Source: Candidatus Parcubacteria bacterium (GTDB lineage: Bacteria > Patescibacteriota > Patescibacteriia > Patescibacteriales > UBA12075). Taken from it: 22,788 bases of DNA. Where the stretch lies: NCBI GenBank assembly GCA_023142215.1, contig JAGLJW010000019.1, forward strand, positions 1 to 22,788, given 5' to 3'. Positions 8,879 through 17,185 of the stretch are shown piece after piece. The notes under the pieces are model-generated. The model saw only the letters and a program-made list of their open reading frames with translations, did no database searches and was not told where the DNA came from. Both the position numbers and the translations under genes were made by a program. The first letter of the stretch is position 1, and every line of letters begins with the position of its first letter.

Positions 8879-10423
8879 TTATATTTGATCAATAAATTTA
8901 GACTTTCTTCTTAAATAATATCTAATCATTCCAAATGCAATTACCACAATTGTTACTCCAAAAATATTAAGATATCTCATTGAAGCTCTTTCTGAATCTG
9001 CTAAATTTTCTTTAATTGGTCTTGAAGTTACCACTTTAGATCTAATATTAATTAAATCATCATCAAGACTAAGGCTATCAACTAAATTCTGAAAAAAAGT
9101 TAAATTATCTGGTGAATTTTGTAAAAAATTATCAGTAATGAAATCAGAATCTCCGACCACTGCAATCCTTCCAGCTGCAAATTTTTGCTCTTCACTTTCG
9201 TCATACACATCTTTTAATCCACCATTCACAGCAACGGCTAAATTATAAACTTGCTGTGTTCCGCTTGGTTTTGTTTCAAGTCCAACATCGTAAGTTCCTT
9301 CTGTTTTCCAAGCTGCATTAGTAGTTGATAATAAATATGAGAAATTATCGTCTGTAATTTTTGCCTCATCAATATAAATACTACTTGCCCATGGCAATAT
9401 TAAACTACTCAAACTAGACACAGCAGAATAATCTTTATTAAATCCTTCATTCTCAATTTTTGGCCAGAAAGGATATTTTGTTGGCATGGTAAAGAATCCA
9501 TTATGAATTGGCACTAAACCACTTCTGTAATCACCAATTAAATTTTTGCCAACATTAATTCCATATTTTGATAATAATGTGGAGATATTTGATATGTTGT
9601 CTGTTGCTTGTAACTGATTAGAAACATTAACAACATTTTCAAAAACTACAAGTGAACCTCCACCAACAACAAATGAATTTATAGCTTTAAACTCATCCTC
9701 ACTAAACTCAGTTTTAGCTCCACTAATAATTAATGTTTTAATATTTGATGGAATTTCTTTTTGCTCTTCATTAAATTGAACCTGTCTTACACTATAAAGT
9801 TCTAACAAACTTTTGTAAGCAGCACTTATTTCATTCTCTACGCTAGCAGTGCCATGACTAGTAAGTAACCCAACAATCACTTCTTCTTTACTGCTAACTT
9901 TTTTAATAGCTGTTGTAATTTGATATTCTAAATCTCTAGTATCTTGTTTGATTACTGGAAGAACTTCACTTTTTATTCCATATTTAATTTCGACTCCCAT
10001 ATATCCATTTACAGCTTGTCTTTTATCTTTTTCGAAGACCTGAAAAGTTAATTCTGGAATACCTTTCATCTGTAATTCTCTTTTTAAACTTTCATCATCT
10101 TTTGGATCAATAAAATCTACGACAATATTACCATTTGAAAATGATTGATATTCAGCCAAAATGTCACCGACTTCTTGTCTTAAAGACAACATTTGACTTG
10201 GTAAATCTCCACTAAAATATGCATTGATAGTTACGATATCATCAAGTTTTTTTACAGTATTTTTACTAACATCTGAAATAGAATAAACGTTATTTTCAGT
10301 TAAGTCCCATCTAAAAAAATGGATTGAATAAGATATAAAATTTACTGCTAAAAAAATTCCAAAAACTAGAATAACTGTAATCAATAAATCGGTCTTCTTT
10401 TTTGTTTTATTATTTATATTCAT
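8879..10423 (-). CDS. GldG-like ABC auxiliary protein (ABC_transp_aux type)
   Basis: 514 aa. One membrane helix lies near the N-terminus (about 13-33) and one near the C-terminus (about 480-502), with a large extracytoplasmic part between. Family signs are FFRWDLTENNVYSISDVSKNTVKKLDD, DPKDDESLKRELQMKGI, YQITTAIKKVSSKEE, GLLTSHGTAS, and late RIAVVGDSDFITDNFL. This is the layout of GldG, the accessory subunit paired with the GldF permease and GldA ATPase. In Bacteroidetes these genes are linked to gliding; in other phyla their role is unsettled. It is 31 nt after the permease gene and is clearly in the same operon. Confidence 0.85.
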   Translation of the reverse strand: MNINNKTKKKTDLLITVILVFGIFLAVNFISYSIHFFRWDLTENNVYSISDVSKNTVKKLDDIVTINAYFSGDLPSQMLSLRQEVGDILAEYQSFSNGNIVVDFIDPKDDESLKRELQMKGIPELTFQVFEKDKRQAVNGYMGVEIKYGIKSEVLPVIKQDTRDLEYQITTAIKKVSSKEEVIVGLLTSHGTASVENEISAAYKSLLELYSVRQVQFNEEQKEIPSNIKTLIISGAKTEFSEDEFKAINSFVVGGGSLVVFENVVNVSNQLQATDNISNISTLLSKYGINVGKNLIGDYRSGLVPIHNGFFTMPTKYPFWPKIENEGFNKDYSAVSSLSSLILPWASSIYIDEAKITDDNFSYLLSTTNAAWKTEGTYDVGLETKPSGTQQVYNLAVAVNGGLKDVYDESEEQKFAAGRIAVVGDSDFITDNFLQNSPDNLTFFQNLVDSLSLDDDLINIRSKVVTSRPIKENLADSERASMRYLNIFGVTIVVIAFGMIRYYLRRKSKFIDQI

Positions 10424-10454
10424 AAAATTAAATTATTTAAATATTCATTAAGTA

Positions 10455-11186
10455 TTATTTCCACTCTCTACTCTGGATAACCCTAGTGTTAAACCATAAA
10501 AATAATGCAATGAACGACATGTAATAAATTACGTCTATAGAATCAATCACCCCTTTAGCCATTGAATAAAAATGATTTCCAAATCCAAAAAATTTCATAA
10601 CTGGTACTAAAAACTTTGGAGCTCCAATTAAAGCAAAATCTGCACCAATCATAAACATAGCAAAGCATGCAGACAAACCTAAAACAAAAGCAATAATTTG
10701 ATTTTTTGTAAGTGACGAAATAAATAATCCAATAGACAAATAAGCTCCACCTAAAAATATTGAACTAATATATCCACCAATAACTGGTCCTATATCCATA
10801 TTTCCTAATCCGGCGACTGTAATTGGAAGTGTAATTGATAATAATAAGGTAACAATTAGAAAAACCAAACTCCCAAAGAACTTGGCTAAAACAACTTGCC
10901 AATCTGTTACTGGAATTGTTAATAAAAATTCAATTGTACCCGATTTTTTTTCTTCAGCCCATAATCTCATTGTTAAAGCTGGAGCTAAAAATAAAAACAT
11001 CCAAGGTAAAAGATCAAAGTATGGTCTGATGTTAGTTTGACCGATTAAGAAAAAACTCTTAAAAAATAACCAATTTCCAACAATTAAAAAAGTACCAATA
11101 AAAATATAAGCAATTGGTGAATTGAAATATCCCATTAATTCTTTTTTAAATAAAATGTAAATGGTTTTAAAATATTCTTTGTTCAT
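10455..11186 (-). CDS. ABC-2 type permease, GldF-like
   Basis: 243 aa with about six membrane helices. A short cytoplasmic start (KELMGYFNSPIAYIFIG) is followed by the conserved LAPALTMRLWAEEKKSGTIEFLLTIPVTDWQVVLAKF region. That region is the coupling segment of ABC-2 permeases such as GldF and NosY. The ending VIYYMSFIALFLWFNTRVIQSREWK is also family-like. It should form the membrane channel for the ATPase encoded 26 nt upstream. The transported substrate is not known. Confidence 0.88.
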   Translation of the reverse strand: MNKEYFKTIYILFKKELMGYFNSPIAYIFIGTFLIVGNWLFFKSFFLIGQTNIRPYFDLLPWMFLFLAPALTMRLWAEEKKSGTIEFLLTIPVTDWQVVLAKFFGSLVFLIVTLLLSITLPITVAGLGNMDIGPVIGGYISSIFLGGAYLSIGLFISSLTKNQIIAFVLGLSACFAMFMIGADFALIGAPKFLVPVMKFFGFGNHFYSMAKGVIDSIDVIYYMSFIALFLWFNTRVIQSREWK

Positions 11187-11212
11187 AGTTATAATAATTT
11201 TAAATTTTAAAC

Positions 11213-12028
11213 TTATTTTGTTAACTCTAAAAATGCATCTTCTAAAGTAATTTCATCATTCACTCTTGCACTCTCAACTCCTCTAATATTTCTAATTTCA
11301 TCTAAAACAGATTTTTCATCACCAGAAATTTCAACAACAATAGATTTCTTCTTCTTCGCTTCTGTTCTTTCTAATATTTCAGCTGGTGTTCCCTCACTAA
11401 CAATTTTTCCTTTATTAATAATAACAACTCTGTCACATGTAGCACTAACCTCACTTAAAATATGAGTTGAAAAAATAACAGTTTTTTCTTTTCCGATTTC
11501 TTTAATTAAATTTCTAATTTCAATAATTTGTTTTGGATCAAGTCCTGTTGTTGGTTCATCTAAAATTAAAATGTCTGGTTCATGCATAATAGCCTGAGCA
11601 ATCCCAACACGTTGTCTGTAACCTTTTGAAAGTTCATCAATCGGTTTTCTAAGCACTTCTCTTAATTTACAAGATTCTACAACTTCTTTAATCCTGTTCT
11701 TAATGTTTTTCTTTGAAATACCTCTAACTTCAGCAACAAACTTGAGATATTCAATCACTAACATGTCCTCATAAAGAGGTACTGTTTCTGGTAAATACCC
11801 AATTTTCTTACGAGTTTCAATGGAATTCTCTCTAACTACTATTCCATCAACCTCAACACTTCCACTTGTTGGTGCCCAAAAATCAGTGATAATTTTCATA
11901 GTGGTTGATTTTCCTGCCCCATTTGGACCAAGAAAACCTAAAATTTCACCTTTTTTTACTGAAAAACTAATATCATCTAAAACCTTTGTGTCACCAAACT
12001 TTTTTGATAAATTTTTAATTTCAATCAT
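11213..12028 (-). CDS. ABC transporter ATPase, GldA-like
   Basis: 271 aa nucleotide-binding subunit. Walker A is GPNGAGKST at 34-42, the Q-loop-like region is GYLPETVPLYEDM, the signature is LSKGYRQRVGIAQAI, and Walker B is ILILDEPTTGLDP. The H-loop is STHILSEV. The C-terminal extension (VVEISGDEKSVLDEIRNIRGVESARV) is the small regulatory domain common in exporters of the Gld/Nat type. It is the first gene of the five-gene operon and energises the permease encoded just downstream. It has a recognisable promoter, with a long leader and no SD near its ATG. Confidence 0.9.
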   Translation of the reverse strand: MIEIKNLSKKFGDTKVLDDISFSVKKGEILGFLGPNGAGKSTTMKIITDFWAPTSGSVEVDGIVVRENSIETRKKIGYLPETVPLYEDMLVIEYLKFVAEVRGISKKNIKNRIKEVVESCKLREVLRKPIDELSKGYRQRVGIAQAIMHEPDILILDEPTTGLDPKQIIEIRNLIKEIGKEKTVIFSTHILSEVSATCDRVVIINKGKIVSEGTPAEILERTEAKKKKSIVVEISGDEKSVLDEIRNIRGVESARVNDEITLEDAFLELTK

Positions 12029-12083
12029 AGAATTATAATAATTACTAAAAAAGGCTTAAAATAATTTTAAACCTCCTATAACC

Positions 12084-12111
12084 ATTATAGATATAACAAA
12101 AAATTGTTCAA
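12084..12111 (-). promoter_or_regulatory. Candidate promoter of the Gld-type operon
   Basis: On the minus strand TTGAAC (12106-12111) and TATAAT (12084-12089) are 16 bp apart, about 55 nt before the ATPase ATG. An AGGAGG follows in the leader (around 12072-12077), but no start codon lies at a usable distance from it. Confidence 0.55.
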
Positions 12112-12121
12112 GTATCAAAAC

Positions 12122-12130
12122 TGTGGATAA
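12122..12130 (-). promoter_or_regulatory. Perfect DnaA-box 9-mer
   Basis: TTATCCACA on the minus strand, between the divergent uvrA and Gld-type promoters. It is a single box in an intergenic region and could be a DnaA-regulated promoter or chance. No box cluster or AT-rich unwinding repeat suggests an origin here. Confidence 0.25.
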
Positions 12131-12145
12131 GTTACAAGACTCCTA

Positions 12146-12174
12146 TTGCGTAAATTATAAATCCAATGTATAAT
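12146..12174 (+). promoter_or_regulatory. Candidate uvrA promoter
   Basis: TTGCGT (12146-12151) and a perfect TATAAT (12169-12174) are 17 bp apart, leaving about 36 nt of leader before the uvrA ATG. No SD is present. I see no SOS box (CTG-N10-CAG or GAAC-N4-GTTC type) in the gap. Confidence 0.6.
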
Positions 12175-12216
12175 AATCTTGTTATTTTAAAAATTAATAG
12201 TCCTTATTAAATATAT

Positions 12217-15090
12217 ATGCCAAAAAATAATTCTAATTCAATCATTGTAAAAGGTGCTCGTGTTCATAATTTAAAAAATGTTAATGTTGAAATTCCTCGT
12301 GATCAATTTGTAGTAATCACTGGTCTTTCTGGGTCTGGTAAATCTTCTCTTGCTTTTGATACAATTTATGCTGAAGGGCAAAGGCGTTATGTTGAATCAC
12401 TTTCAGCTTATGCTAGACAATTTCTTGGAGTTATGAACAAACCAGACGTTGATTCAATTGAAGGACTATCACCCGCTATCTCCATTGATCAAAAAACTGC
12501 TCCACACAATCCTCGTTCCACCGTCGGAACTGTAACCGAAATTTATGATTATGTGCGTTTGCTTTATGCTAGAATTGGTATTCCTCATTGTCCAAAATGT
12601 GGTGATAAAATAAAACCTTATACTATTGATGAAATTAAAGAATTAATTTATAAAGAATTTGATGGAAAAGATATTATAATACTTGCTCCTATTATTAACA
12701 ATAAAAAAAACAATCATAAAAATATAATTAATGAAATGGAAAACCTTGGTTTTGGACAAATTCGTTTTGACAATAAAATTTATGACTTAAATGAATTCTA
12801 TAGCCTAAATATTGATAATAATAAAAAACATTCTTTAGAAATAGTGGTTAATAAACTTGGTTGCACAACAGACAAAGAAGATAAAATTAGACTTTCAAAA
12901 AGTATTGAAAAAGCCTTAGACCTTGGTAATGGGCTTATAAAAATAATAATCATAAATACCAAAACTAACAAAACACCAAAAGAAAAACTTTTTTCTAAAT
13001 ATTTTGCTTGTCCAAAATGTGGTATTACCCTACCAAAACTTGAACCTAGACACTTCTCTTTTAACTCTCCGCATGGGGCATGTCCTAAATGTTCTGGGCT
13101 CGGAACAAAACTTGAAGTTGATCCGAAATTAATTATAAATAAAAATCTTACAATCGCTCAAGGTGGTATTAAACCATGGTCTCACAATCAATCAATTAGT
13201 CAAACTGGATTAATGCAAATTCTTGAAAAGGTTGCAATTGAATATGATTTTAATTTAAATACACCAATCAAAAATTTAGATAAAAATCAGATAAAAATTG
13301 TTCTTTATGGTACAAATAAAAAAAATTGCAATTTAGAATACGACAATAAAAAATTTCCAAATAGCTCAGAGATAACATTTGATGGTGTTATTCCAAGCCT
13401 TGAAAAACGATATAATCAAACGGAATCAGATTACGTACGAAAAGAAATTGAAAAATATATGAGAGTTTTAAAATGTCCAGAATGTGATGGAAAAAGACTT
13501 AAAAAAGAAATTTTAAGTGTAAAAGTTCTAAATTCATCAATTGACGAAGTAACCAATAAAACAATTAATGAAACAAAAAAGTTTTTTAATAGATTTAAAG
13601 AATCAAAAGAATTATCAAACAAAGATAAAAAAATATCCAATCAAATAATTGAAGAAATTGATATACGCCTTGAATTTTTATTAAACGTTGGTTTATCATA
13701 TTTAACTCTAAATAGAGCTGCTAACACATTGTCTGGTGGTGAAGCACAAAGAATTAGATTAGCTAATCAAATTGGAACAAAACTAGTTGGTGTTTTATAT
13801 ATTTTAGACGAACCTTCAATTGGTCTTCATCAAAGAGACAATATAAAACTTATTAAAACTTTAAAAAAATTAAGAGATATTGGAAATAGTGTAATTGTCG
13901 TTGAACATGACCAAGAAACAATGGAAGCGGCTGATTATCTTATTGATGTTGGTCCTGCTGCTGGATTACACGGTGGTGAAATTATAGCTGCCGGCACGCC
14001 AACTCAGATCAAAAAAAATAAAAAATCAATTACAGGACAATACATGTCTGGCAATAAATCTATTTTATGTCCAGAAAAGTACCGATTAGGAAACAAACAA
14101 GCGATAGAAATTATTGGAGCTGAAGAACATAATCTAAAAAACATTAATGTAAAAATTCCTTTAGCAAAATTTGTTTGTATTACAGGCGTATCAGGAAGTG
14201 GAAAATCAACATTAATAACGAACATACTTGGAAAAGCTTTAAGCAAAAAATTTCATCGTGCCAAAGCAGAACCTGGAAAACATAAAAAGATTGAAGGTTT
14301 AAAGTATATAAATAAAGTAATAAATATTGATCAATCACCAATCGGAAGAACACCTAGATCAAACCCTGTTACTTACACTGGTGCATTCACTCCAATTAGA
14401 GAACTTTTTGCCAGCTTGCCGGAAGCAAAAATCAAAGGTTTTAAAGCTGGGAAATTTTCATTTAATGTTATTGGTGGACGATGTGAAGCTTGCTCTGGTG
14501 ACGGTATGATAAAAATAGAAATGCAATTTTTGCCTGATGTTTATATTGAATGTGATGTTTGTAAAGGCACTAGATACAACAAGGAAACATTAGATATTTT
14601 CTATAAAGGAAAAAATATTTCGGAAGTTTTGAATATGACAATTGAGGAAAGTGCTGAATTCTTTAAAGATATTCCAGCCATACATACAAAATTAAATACT
14701 TTAAATGAAGTTGGACTTGGTTATGTTAAATTAGGTCAATCAGCAACAACACTATCAGGCGGTGAAGCTCAAAGAGTTAAACTTGCTACTGAACTTGCCA
14801 GAAAACAAACCGGAAAAACATTGTACATCCTAGACGAACCAACAACTGGTTTACATTTTGATGATATAAAAAGATTGTTAAAAGTACTAAACAAATTAGT
14901 TGACAAAGGTAATACAGTTTTAATTATTGAACACAATTTAGATGTAATTAAATCAACTGATTGGATAATTGACATTGGACCAGAAGGAGGAGATAAGGGT
15001 GGATTCATAGTAGCCGAAGGAACACCAAAAGATATTATAAAAATAAAAAATAGTTATACTGGAAAATATTTAAAGAAATTAATTAAATAA
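12217..15090 (+). CDS. uvrA: Excinuclease ABC subunit A (UvrA)
   Basis: UvrA is the damage-sensing ATPase of nucleotide excision repair; it loads UvrB onto DNA lesions. It has two ABC modules. The first Walker A is GLSGSGKS at 36-43, and the second is GVSGSGKST near 657. ABC signatures LSGGEAQRIRLA (about 505) and LSGGEAQRVKLA (about 846) are each followed by a DEPS or DEPT Walker B. The zinc-binding cysteines are present: CPKCG near 128, CPKCG with CPKCSG near 266-290, and CEACSGDG with CDVCKG near 755-785. At 957 aa it is slightly longer than typical (about 940). It is monocistronic, divergent from the Gld-type operon. uvrB and uvrC are not in the window. Confidence 0.98.
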   Translation: MPKNNSNSIIVKGARVHNLKNVNVEIPRDQFVVITGLSGSGKSSLAFDTIYAEGQRRYVESLSAYARQFLGVMNKPDVDSIEGLSPAISIDQKTAPHNPRSTVGTVTEIYDYVRLLYARIGIPHCPKCGDKIKPYTIDEIKELIYKEFDGKDIIILAPIINNKKNNHKNIINEMENLGFGQIRFDNKIYDLNEFYSLNIDNNKKHSLEIVVNKLGCTTDKEDKIRLSKSIEKALDLGNGLIKIIIINTKTNKTPKEKLFSKYFACPKCGITLPKLEPRHFSFNSPHGACPKCSGLGTKLEVDPKLIINKNLTIAQGGIKPWSHNQSISQTGLMQILEKVAIEYDFNLNTPIKNLDKNQIKIVLYGTNKKNCNLEYDNKKFPNSSEITFDGVIPSLEKRYNQTESDYVRKEIEKYMRVLKCPECDGKRLKKEILSVKVLNSSIDEVTNKTINETKKFFNRFKESKELSNKDKKISNQIIEEIDIRLEFLLNVGLSYLTLNRAANTLSGGEAQRIRLANQIGTKLVGVLYILDEPSIGLHQRDNIKLIKTLKKLRDIGNSVIVVEHDQETMEAADYLIDVGPAAGLHGGEIIAAGTPTQIKKNKKSITGQYMSGNKSILCPEKYRLGNKQAIEIIGAEEHNLKNINVKIPLAKFVCITGVSGSGKSTLITNILGKALSKKFHRAKAEPGKHKKIEGLKYINKVINIDQSPIGRTPRSNPVTYTGAFTPIRELFASLPEAKIKGFKAGKFSFNVIGGRCEACSGDGMIKIEMQFLPDVYIECDVCKGTRYNKETLDIFYKGKNISEVLNMTIEESAEFFKDIPAIHTKLNTLNEVGLGYVKLGQSATTLSGGEAQRVKLATELARKQTGKTLYILDEPTTGLHFDDIKRLLKVLNKLVDKGNTVLIIEHNLDVIKSTDWIIDIGPEGGDKGGFIVAEGTPKDIIKIKNSYTGKYLKKLIK

Positions 15091-15122
15091 AGCTAAATAA
15101 TTATAAAAAAAATTCAATAATA

Positions 15123-15154
15123 AAATCTCCTTTCAAATTAATGAAAGGAGATTT
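15123..15154 (-). terminator. Hairpin terminator of the 35-aa microprotein gene (possibly also uvrA)
   Basis: Perfect 12-bp arms (15123-15134 and 15143-15154) flank an 8-nt loop. On the minus strand the exit is T-rich, fitting the microprotein gene that ends at 15183. The plus-strand exit lacks a T tract. The arm holds UCUCCU on the minus strand, complementary to the SD of the same transcript. Confidence 0.6.
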
Positions 15155-15182
15155 GATAAATAAGAACAAAATTTAAAAGATA

Positions 15183-15290
15183 TCAACCAGGACTGAATAC
15201 AGAAAACACAAATAAATATAGAACATACAAAAACCCAAAATAACACCCCCAAAATAACAATACATCACAACGTATAATAAATTTTCTCAT
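15183..15290 (-). CDS. Membrane microprotein, 35 aa, unknown function
   Basis: The ORF runs from ATG at 15290 to TGA at 15183-15185. It encodes a basic, Cys-containing start (MRKFIIRCD) followed by one aromatic-rich hydrophobic helix (about residues 10-32). It has an AGGAG SD (15299-15303) 8 nt before the ATG, in a window where most genes have none. A near-consensus extended -10 promoter lies upstream and a hairpin terminator lies downstream. The upstream ATG at 15295 stops at once. The single helix and small size recall membrane microproteins or type I toxins, but I recognise no family. The region could instead be a small RNA whose ORF is incidental. Confidence 0.5.
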   Translation of the reverse strand: MRKFIIRCDVLLFWGCYFGFLYVLYLFVFSVFSPG

Positions 15291-15344
15291 AACATTTTCT
15301 CCTATAAAAAATTTCAAAAAGAACCAAATTTATTTTATTTTGAA

Positions 15345-15373
15345 ATATTAGCATAAAAACCAATAAAAGTCAA
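15345..15373 (-). promoter_or_regulatory. Strong extended -10 promoter for the microprotein gene
   Basis: On the minus strand TTGACT (15368-15373) and TAATAT (15345-15350) are 17 bp apart, with TG at the extended -10 position. It is the best sigma70-like promoter in the window, immediately after the stop of the PerM-like gene. Confidence 0.65.
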
Positions 15374-15380
15374 TACCTAA

Positions 15381-16442
15381 TTAAATGTGATCTGGAATAT
15401 TGCCATTTTCTGATAATAAAATTGAAATCCAACGAGTTGATTTAAATTGAGCAAAAGAAATATTTAAAATTACCATAATAGGAATTGATAAAAATGCTCC
15501 AGTAATGCCCCAAATTGTACCCCAAAGTGATAAAGCAATTAGGATTACCAAAGGACTAAGATTTAAAGTTTTACCCATCATTTTTGGAGAAATAATATTT
15601 CCTAAAATAAACTGCACACCAAACAAGAGGCAAAGTAAGATAGCAACTTGTGGAAAAGAACCCAAATCAACAATAGCAAACATTATTGGAAATATTGTTG
15701 CTAAAATTGAACCGAAAATTGGAATAAAATTTAAAACAAAAGTAAGCAATCCCCAAAAAGCTGCAAAATGAACACCGAAAAGTAATAAAATTATATAAGC
15801 AAGTAAACCTGTTGCTAAACTTATTAGAGATTGAACTTTAATATATGTTTGTGTATCAGTGTTTATTCTTGCTAAAATTTGATTTATTCCATCACGTTGC
15901 TTTTGATTTTTAAATAAACATTTAATTTTTTTATCAAAAACCTTATATTCAATCAAGAAAAAAAGAATATAAACAGAAACAGCTCCCCATAAACTTAACA
16001 TTCCACCAAACTCAAAAGCTGCTTTTGTTAGAATATCTGAAAAATCAAATTTTGAAATGATATCAACATATTCCATTTTTGGAATATTAAACTTCACAAA
16101 AACACCATCAATTACTTCTTGTAATTTCTCTTGATAAACAGGCAAATCTTGGGCTAACTTTATAAAATTATTCCTAACAATACTTACGACAAGCCAAAGA
16201 GAAAAGATTAAAACTAAAACAGAATAAATAATTGCTAAAAAATGAGGTGTTTTTCCTTTGCCAAACGGTACTTTTTCAAAAACTTTTACAAGCGTCACAA
16301 TCAAATATGAACAAACGATTCCCAAAATAATAGGAATTAAAAAATTAACGCCTTCAGCTAAATATGAACTGATTAAAGAAAAAACAACCAATGCAGCTGC
16401 AAAAGAAATAAATTTTAAATATTTAGAATTTTCTGTAAACAT
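15381..16442 (-). CDS. AI-2E family (PerM/YdiK-type) permease
   Basis: 353 aa with about eight hydrophobic helices. Early helices (about 10-50 and 65-90) are followed by a long amphipathic region (KLAQDLPVYQEKLQEVIDGVF), then a dense helical C-terminal half. Typical signatures are AAFWGLLTFVLNFIPIFGSILATI, VQFILGNIISPKMMGKTLNLSPLVILIALSLWGTIWG and GAFLSIPIMVIL, the conserved heart of the family. Members include the AI-2 exporter TqsA and Na+/H+ antiporters; the substrate cannot be told here. It follows the 141-aa membrane protein gene by 6 nt, so the two form an operon. Confidence 0.92.
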   Translation of the reverse strand: MFTENSKYLKFISFAAALVVFSLISSYLAEGVNFLIPIILGIVCSYLIVTLVKVFEKVPFGKGKTPHFLAIIYSVLVLIFSLWLVVSIVRNNFIKLAQDLPVYQEKLQEVIDGVFVKFNIPKMEYVDIISKFDFSDILTKAAFEFGGMLSLWGAVSVYILFFLIEYKVFDKKIKCLFKNQKQRDGINQILARINTDTQTYIKVQSLISLATGLLAYIILLLFGVHFAAFWGLLTFVLNFIPIFGSILATIFPIMFAIVDLGSFPQVAILLCLLFGVQFILGNIISPKMMGKTLNLSPLVILIALSLWGTIWGITGAFLSIPIMVILNISFAQFKSTRWISILLSENGNIPDHI

Positions 16443-16448
16443 ATAAAC

Positions 16449-16874
16449 TTATTTTCTAGTTAAAAATTTTAATAATCTACTATTCATAATTATTTTCTTT
16501 TTTCTTCTTAAGTCAAAATAAAAATTTGTCGTCATCATCATAAATAAAGCAATAATAGCAAAGGTTAAACCAAATAGTAAGTTACGATTCCCATAAATAC
16601 CATTACTAACAATTTTTTCCTCCAATTCACCTAAGGCAACCTCTCTTTGATTTAAACGATCTTCTTTTACTTCAAGTTGCATTGCTATTTTATTATATTG
16701 ATTTGGCGATACACCAGCAGAAACATTCATTTTAGCCGCACCAACTACCTTTAAACCTACATATTTACCAAAATCAATCGGATTCAAGCCAACTTGATAT
16801 AAAAAAGCTACTAAAATAAAAGTAAAGAAAAAAATTCTAGCATCATGAATAACTTTTGCAGTTCTTTTAATCAT
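16449..16874 (-). CDS. Two-helix membrane protein with coiled coil, unknown
   Basis: 141 aa. One helix lies at about 12-28 and another at about 98-117. Between them is a charged, probably coiled-coil segment (MQLEVKEDRLNQREVALGELEEKIVS). The tail is strongly basic (DLRRKKKIIMNSRLLKFLTRK) and likely cytoplasmic. The coiled part is therefore predicted outside the membrane. I do not recognise the family. Tight linkage to the downstream permease gene (6 nt) suggests joint expression and perhaps a partner role. Confidence 0.7.
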   Translation of the reverse strand: MIKRTAKVIHDARIFFFTFILVAFLYQVGLNPIDFGKYVGLKVVGAAKMNVSAGVSPNQYNKIAMQLEVKEDRLNQREVALGELEEKIVSNGIYGNRNLLFGLTFAIIALFMMMTTNFYFDLRRKKKIIMNSRLLKFLTRK

Positions 16875-16965
16875 CTATTTATATATTTAATAGCTTATAC
16901 TATTATTGTATCAAATATTAAAAAAATATCAATAAAAAATAAATATGACTCATTTTCACATCTCT

Positions 16966-17013
16966 GTCATTGCAAGCGAATGCGTGGCAATCTCATTAAT
17001 TATGCCACAAACT
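16966..17013. repeat. Partial repeat unit, GTCATTGC family
   Basis: The unit starts GTCATTGCAAGCGAATGCG and continues GTGGCAATCTCATTAATTA. It matches the first arm of the next unit but lacks the second arm, so it looks like a truncated copy. It directly abuts the full copy. Confidence 0.7.
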
Positions 17014-17117
17014 GTCATTGCGAGGAGTCGGAGCGACGTGGCAATCTCATCAATCAAGCAACACTGCGTAATTAACGAGATTGCCACGTCGTCGCTTTAA
17101 CTCCTTCTCGTAATGAC
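17014..17117. repeat. MITE-like inverted repeat, about 104 bp
   Basis: The left arm (GTCATTGCGAGGAG, then GACGTGGCAATCTC) and right arm (GAGATTGCCACGTC, then CTCGTAATGAC) are imperfect complements around a centre containing GCGTAATTAA. It has no ORF. This is a classic non-autonomous palindromic repeat, seen in many bacterial genomes. Confidence 0.85.
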
Positions 17118-17154
17118 AATGGTATAGTTATTTATTCTCACAATATTAATAAAA

Positions 17155-17180
17155 ATCCCACCAGTTTTTTATGGTGGGAT
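17155..17180 (-). terminator. glmS terminator
   Basis: Arms ATCCCACCA and TGGTGGGAT (9 bp) flank an 8-nt loop. TTTTTATT follows on the minus strand, and a T tract also follows on the plus strand. It begins 5 nt after the glmS stop. Confidence 0.85.
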
Positions 17181-17185
17181 ATTTT

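Larger units (their letters stand above)
16875..17154. other. Gene-free stretch made mostly of repeats
   Basis: No gene is seen. It holds the AT-rich upstream region of the 141-aa membrane protein gene (16875-16960), then two repeat units. The plus-strand ORF across it (16845-17075) is repeat-derived and is not called. Confidence 0.6.

Noticed and set aside
16845..17075. 76-codon plus-strand ORF
   Set aside because: Its CHCEESERRGNLI-type peptide is the usual translation of the GTCATTGCGAG repeats, and it overlaps a real gene start.
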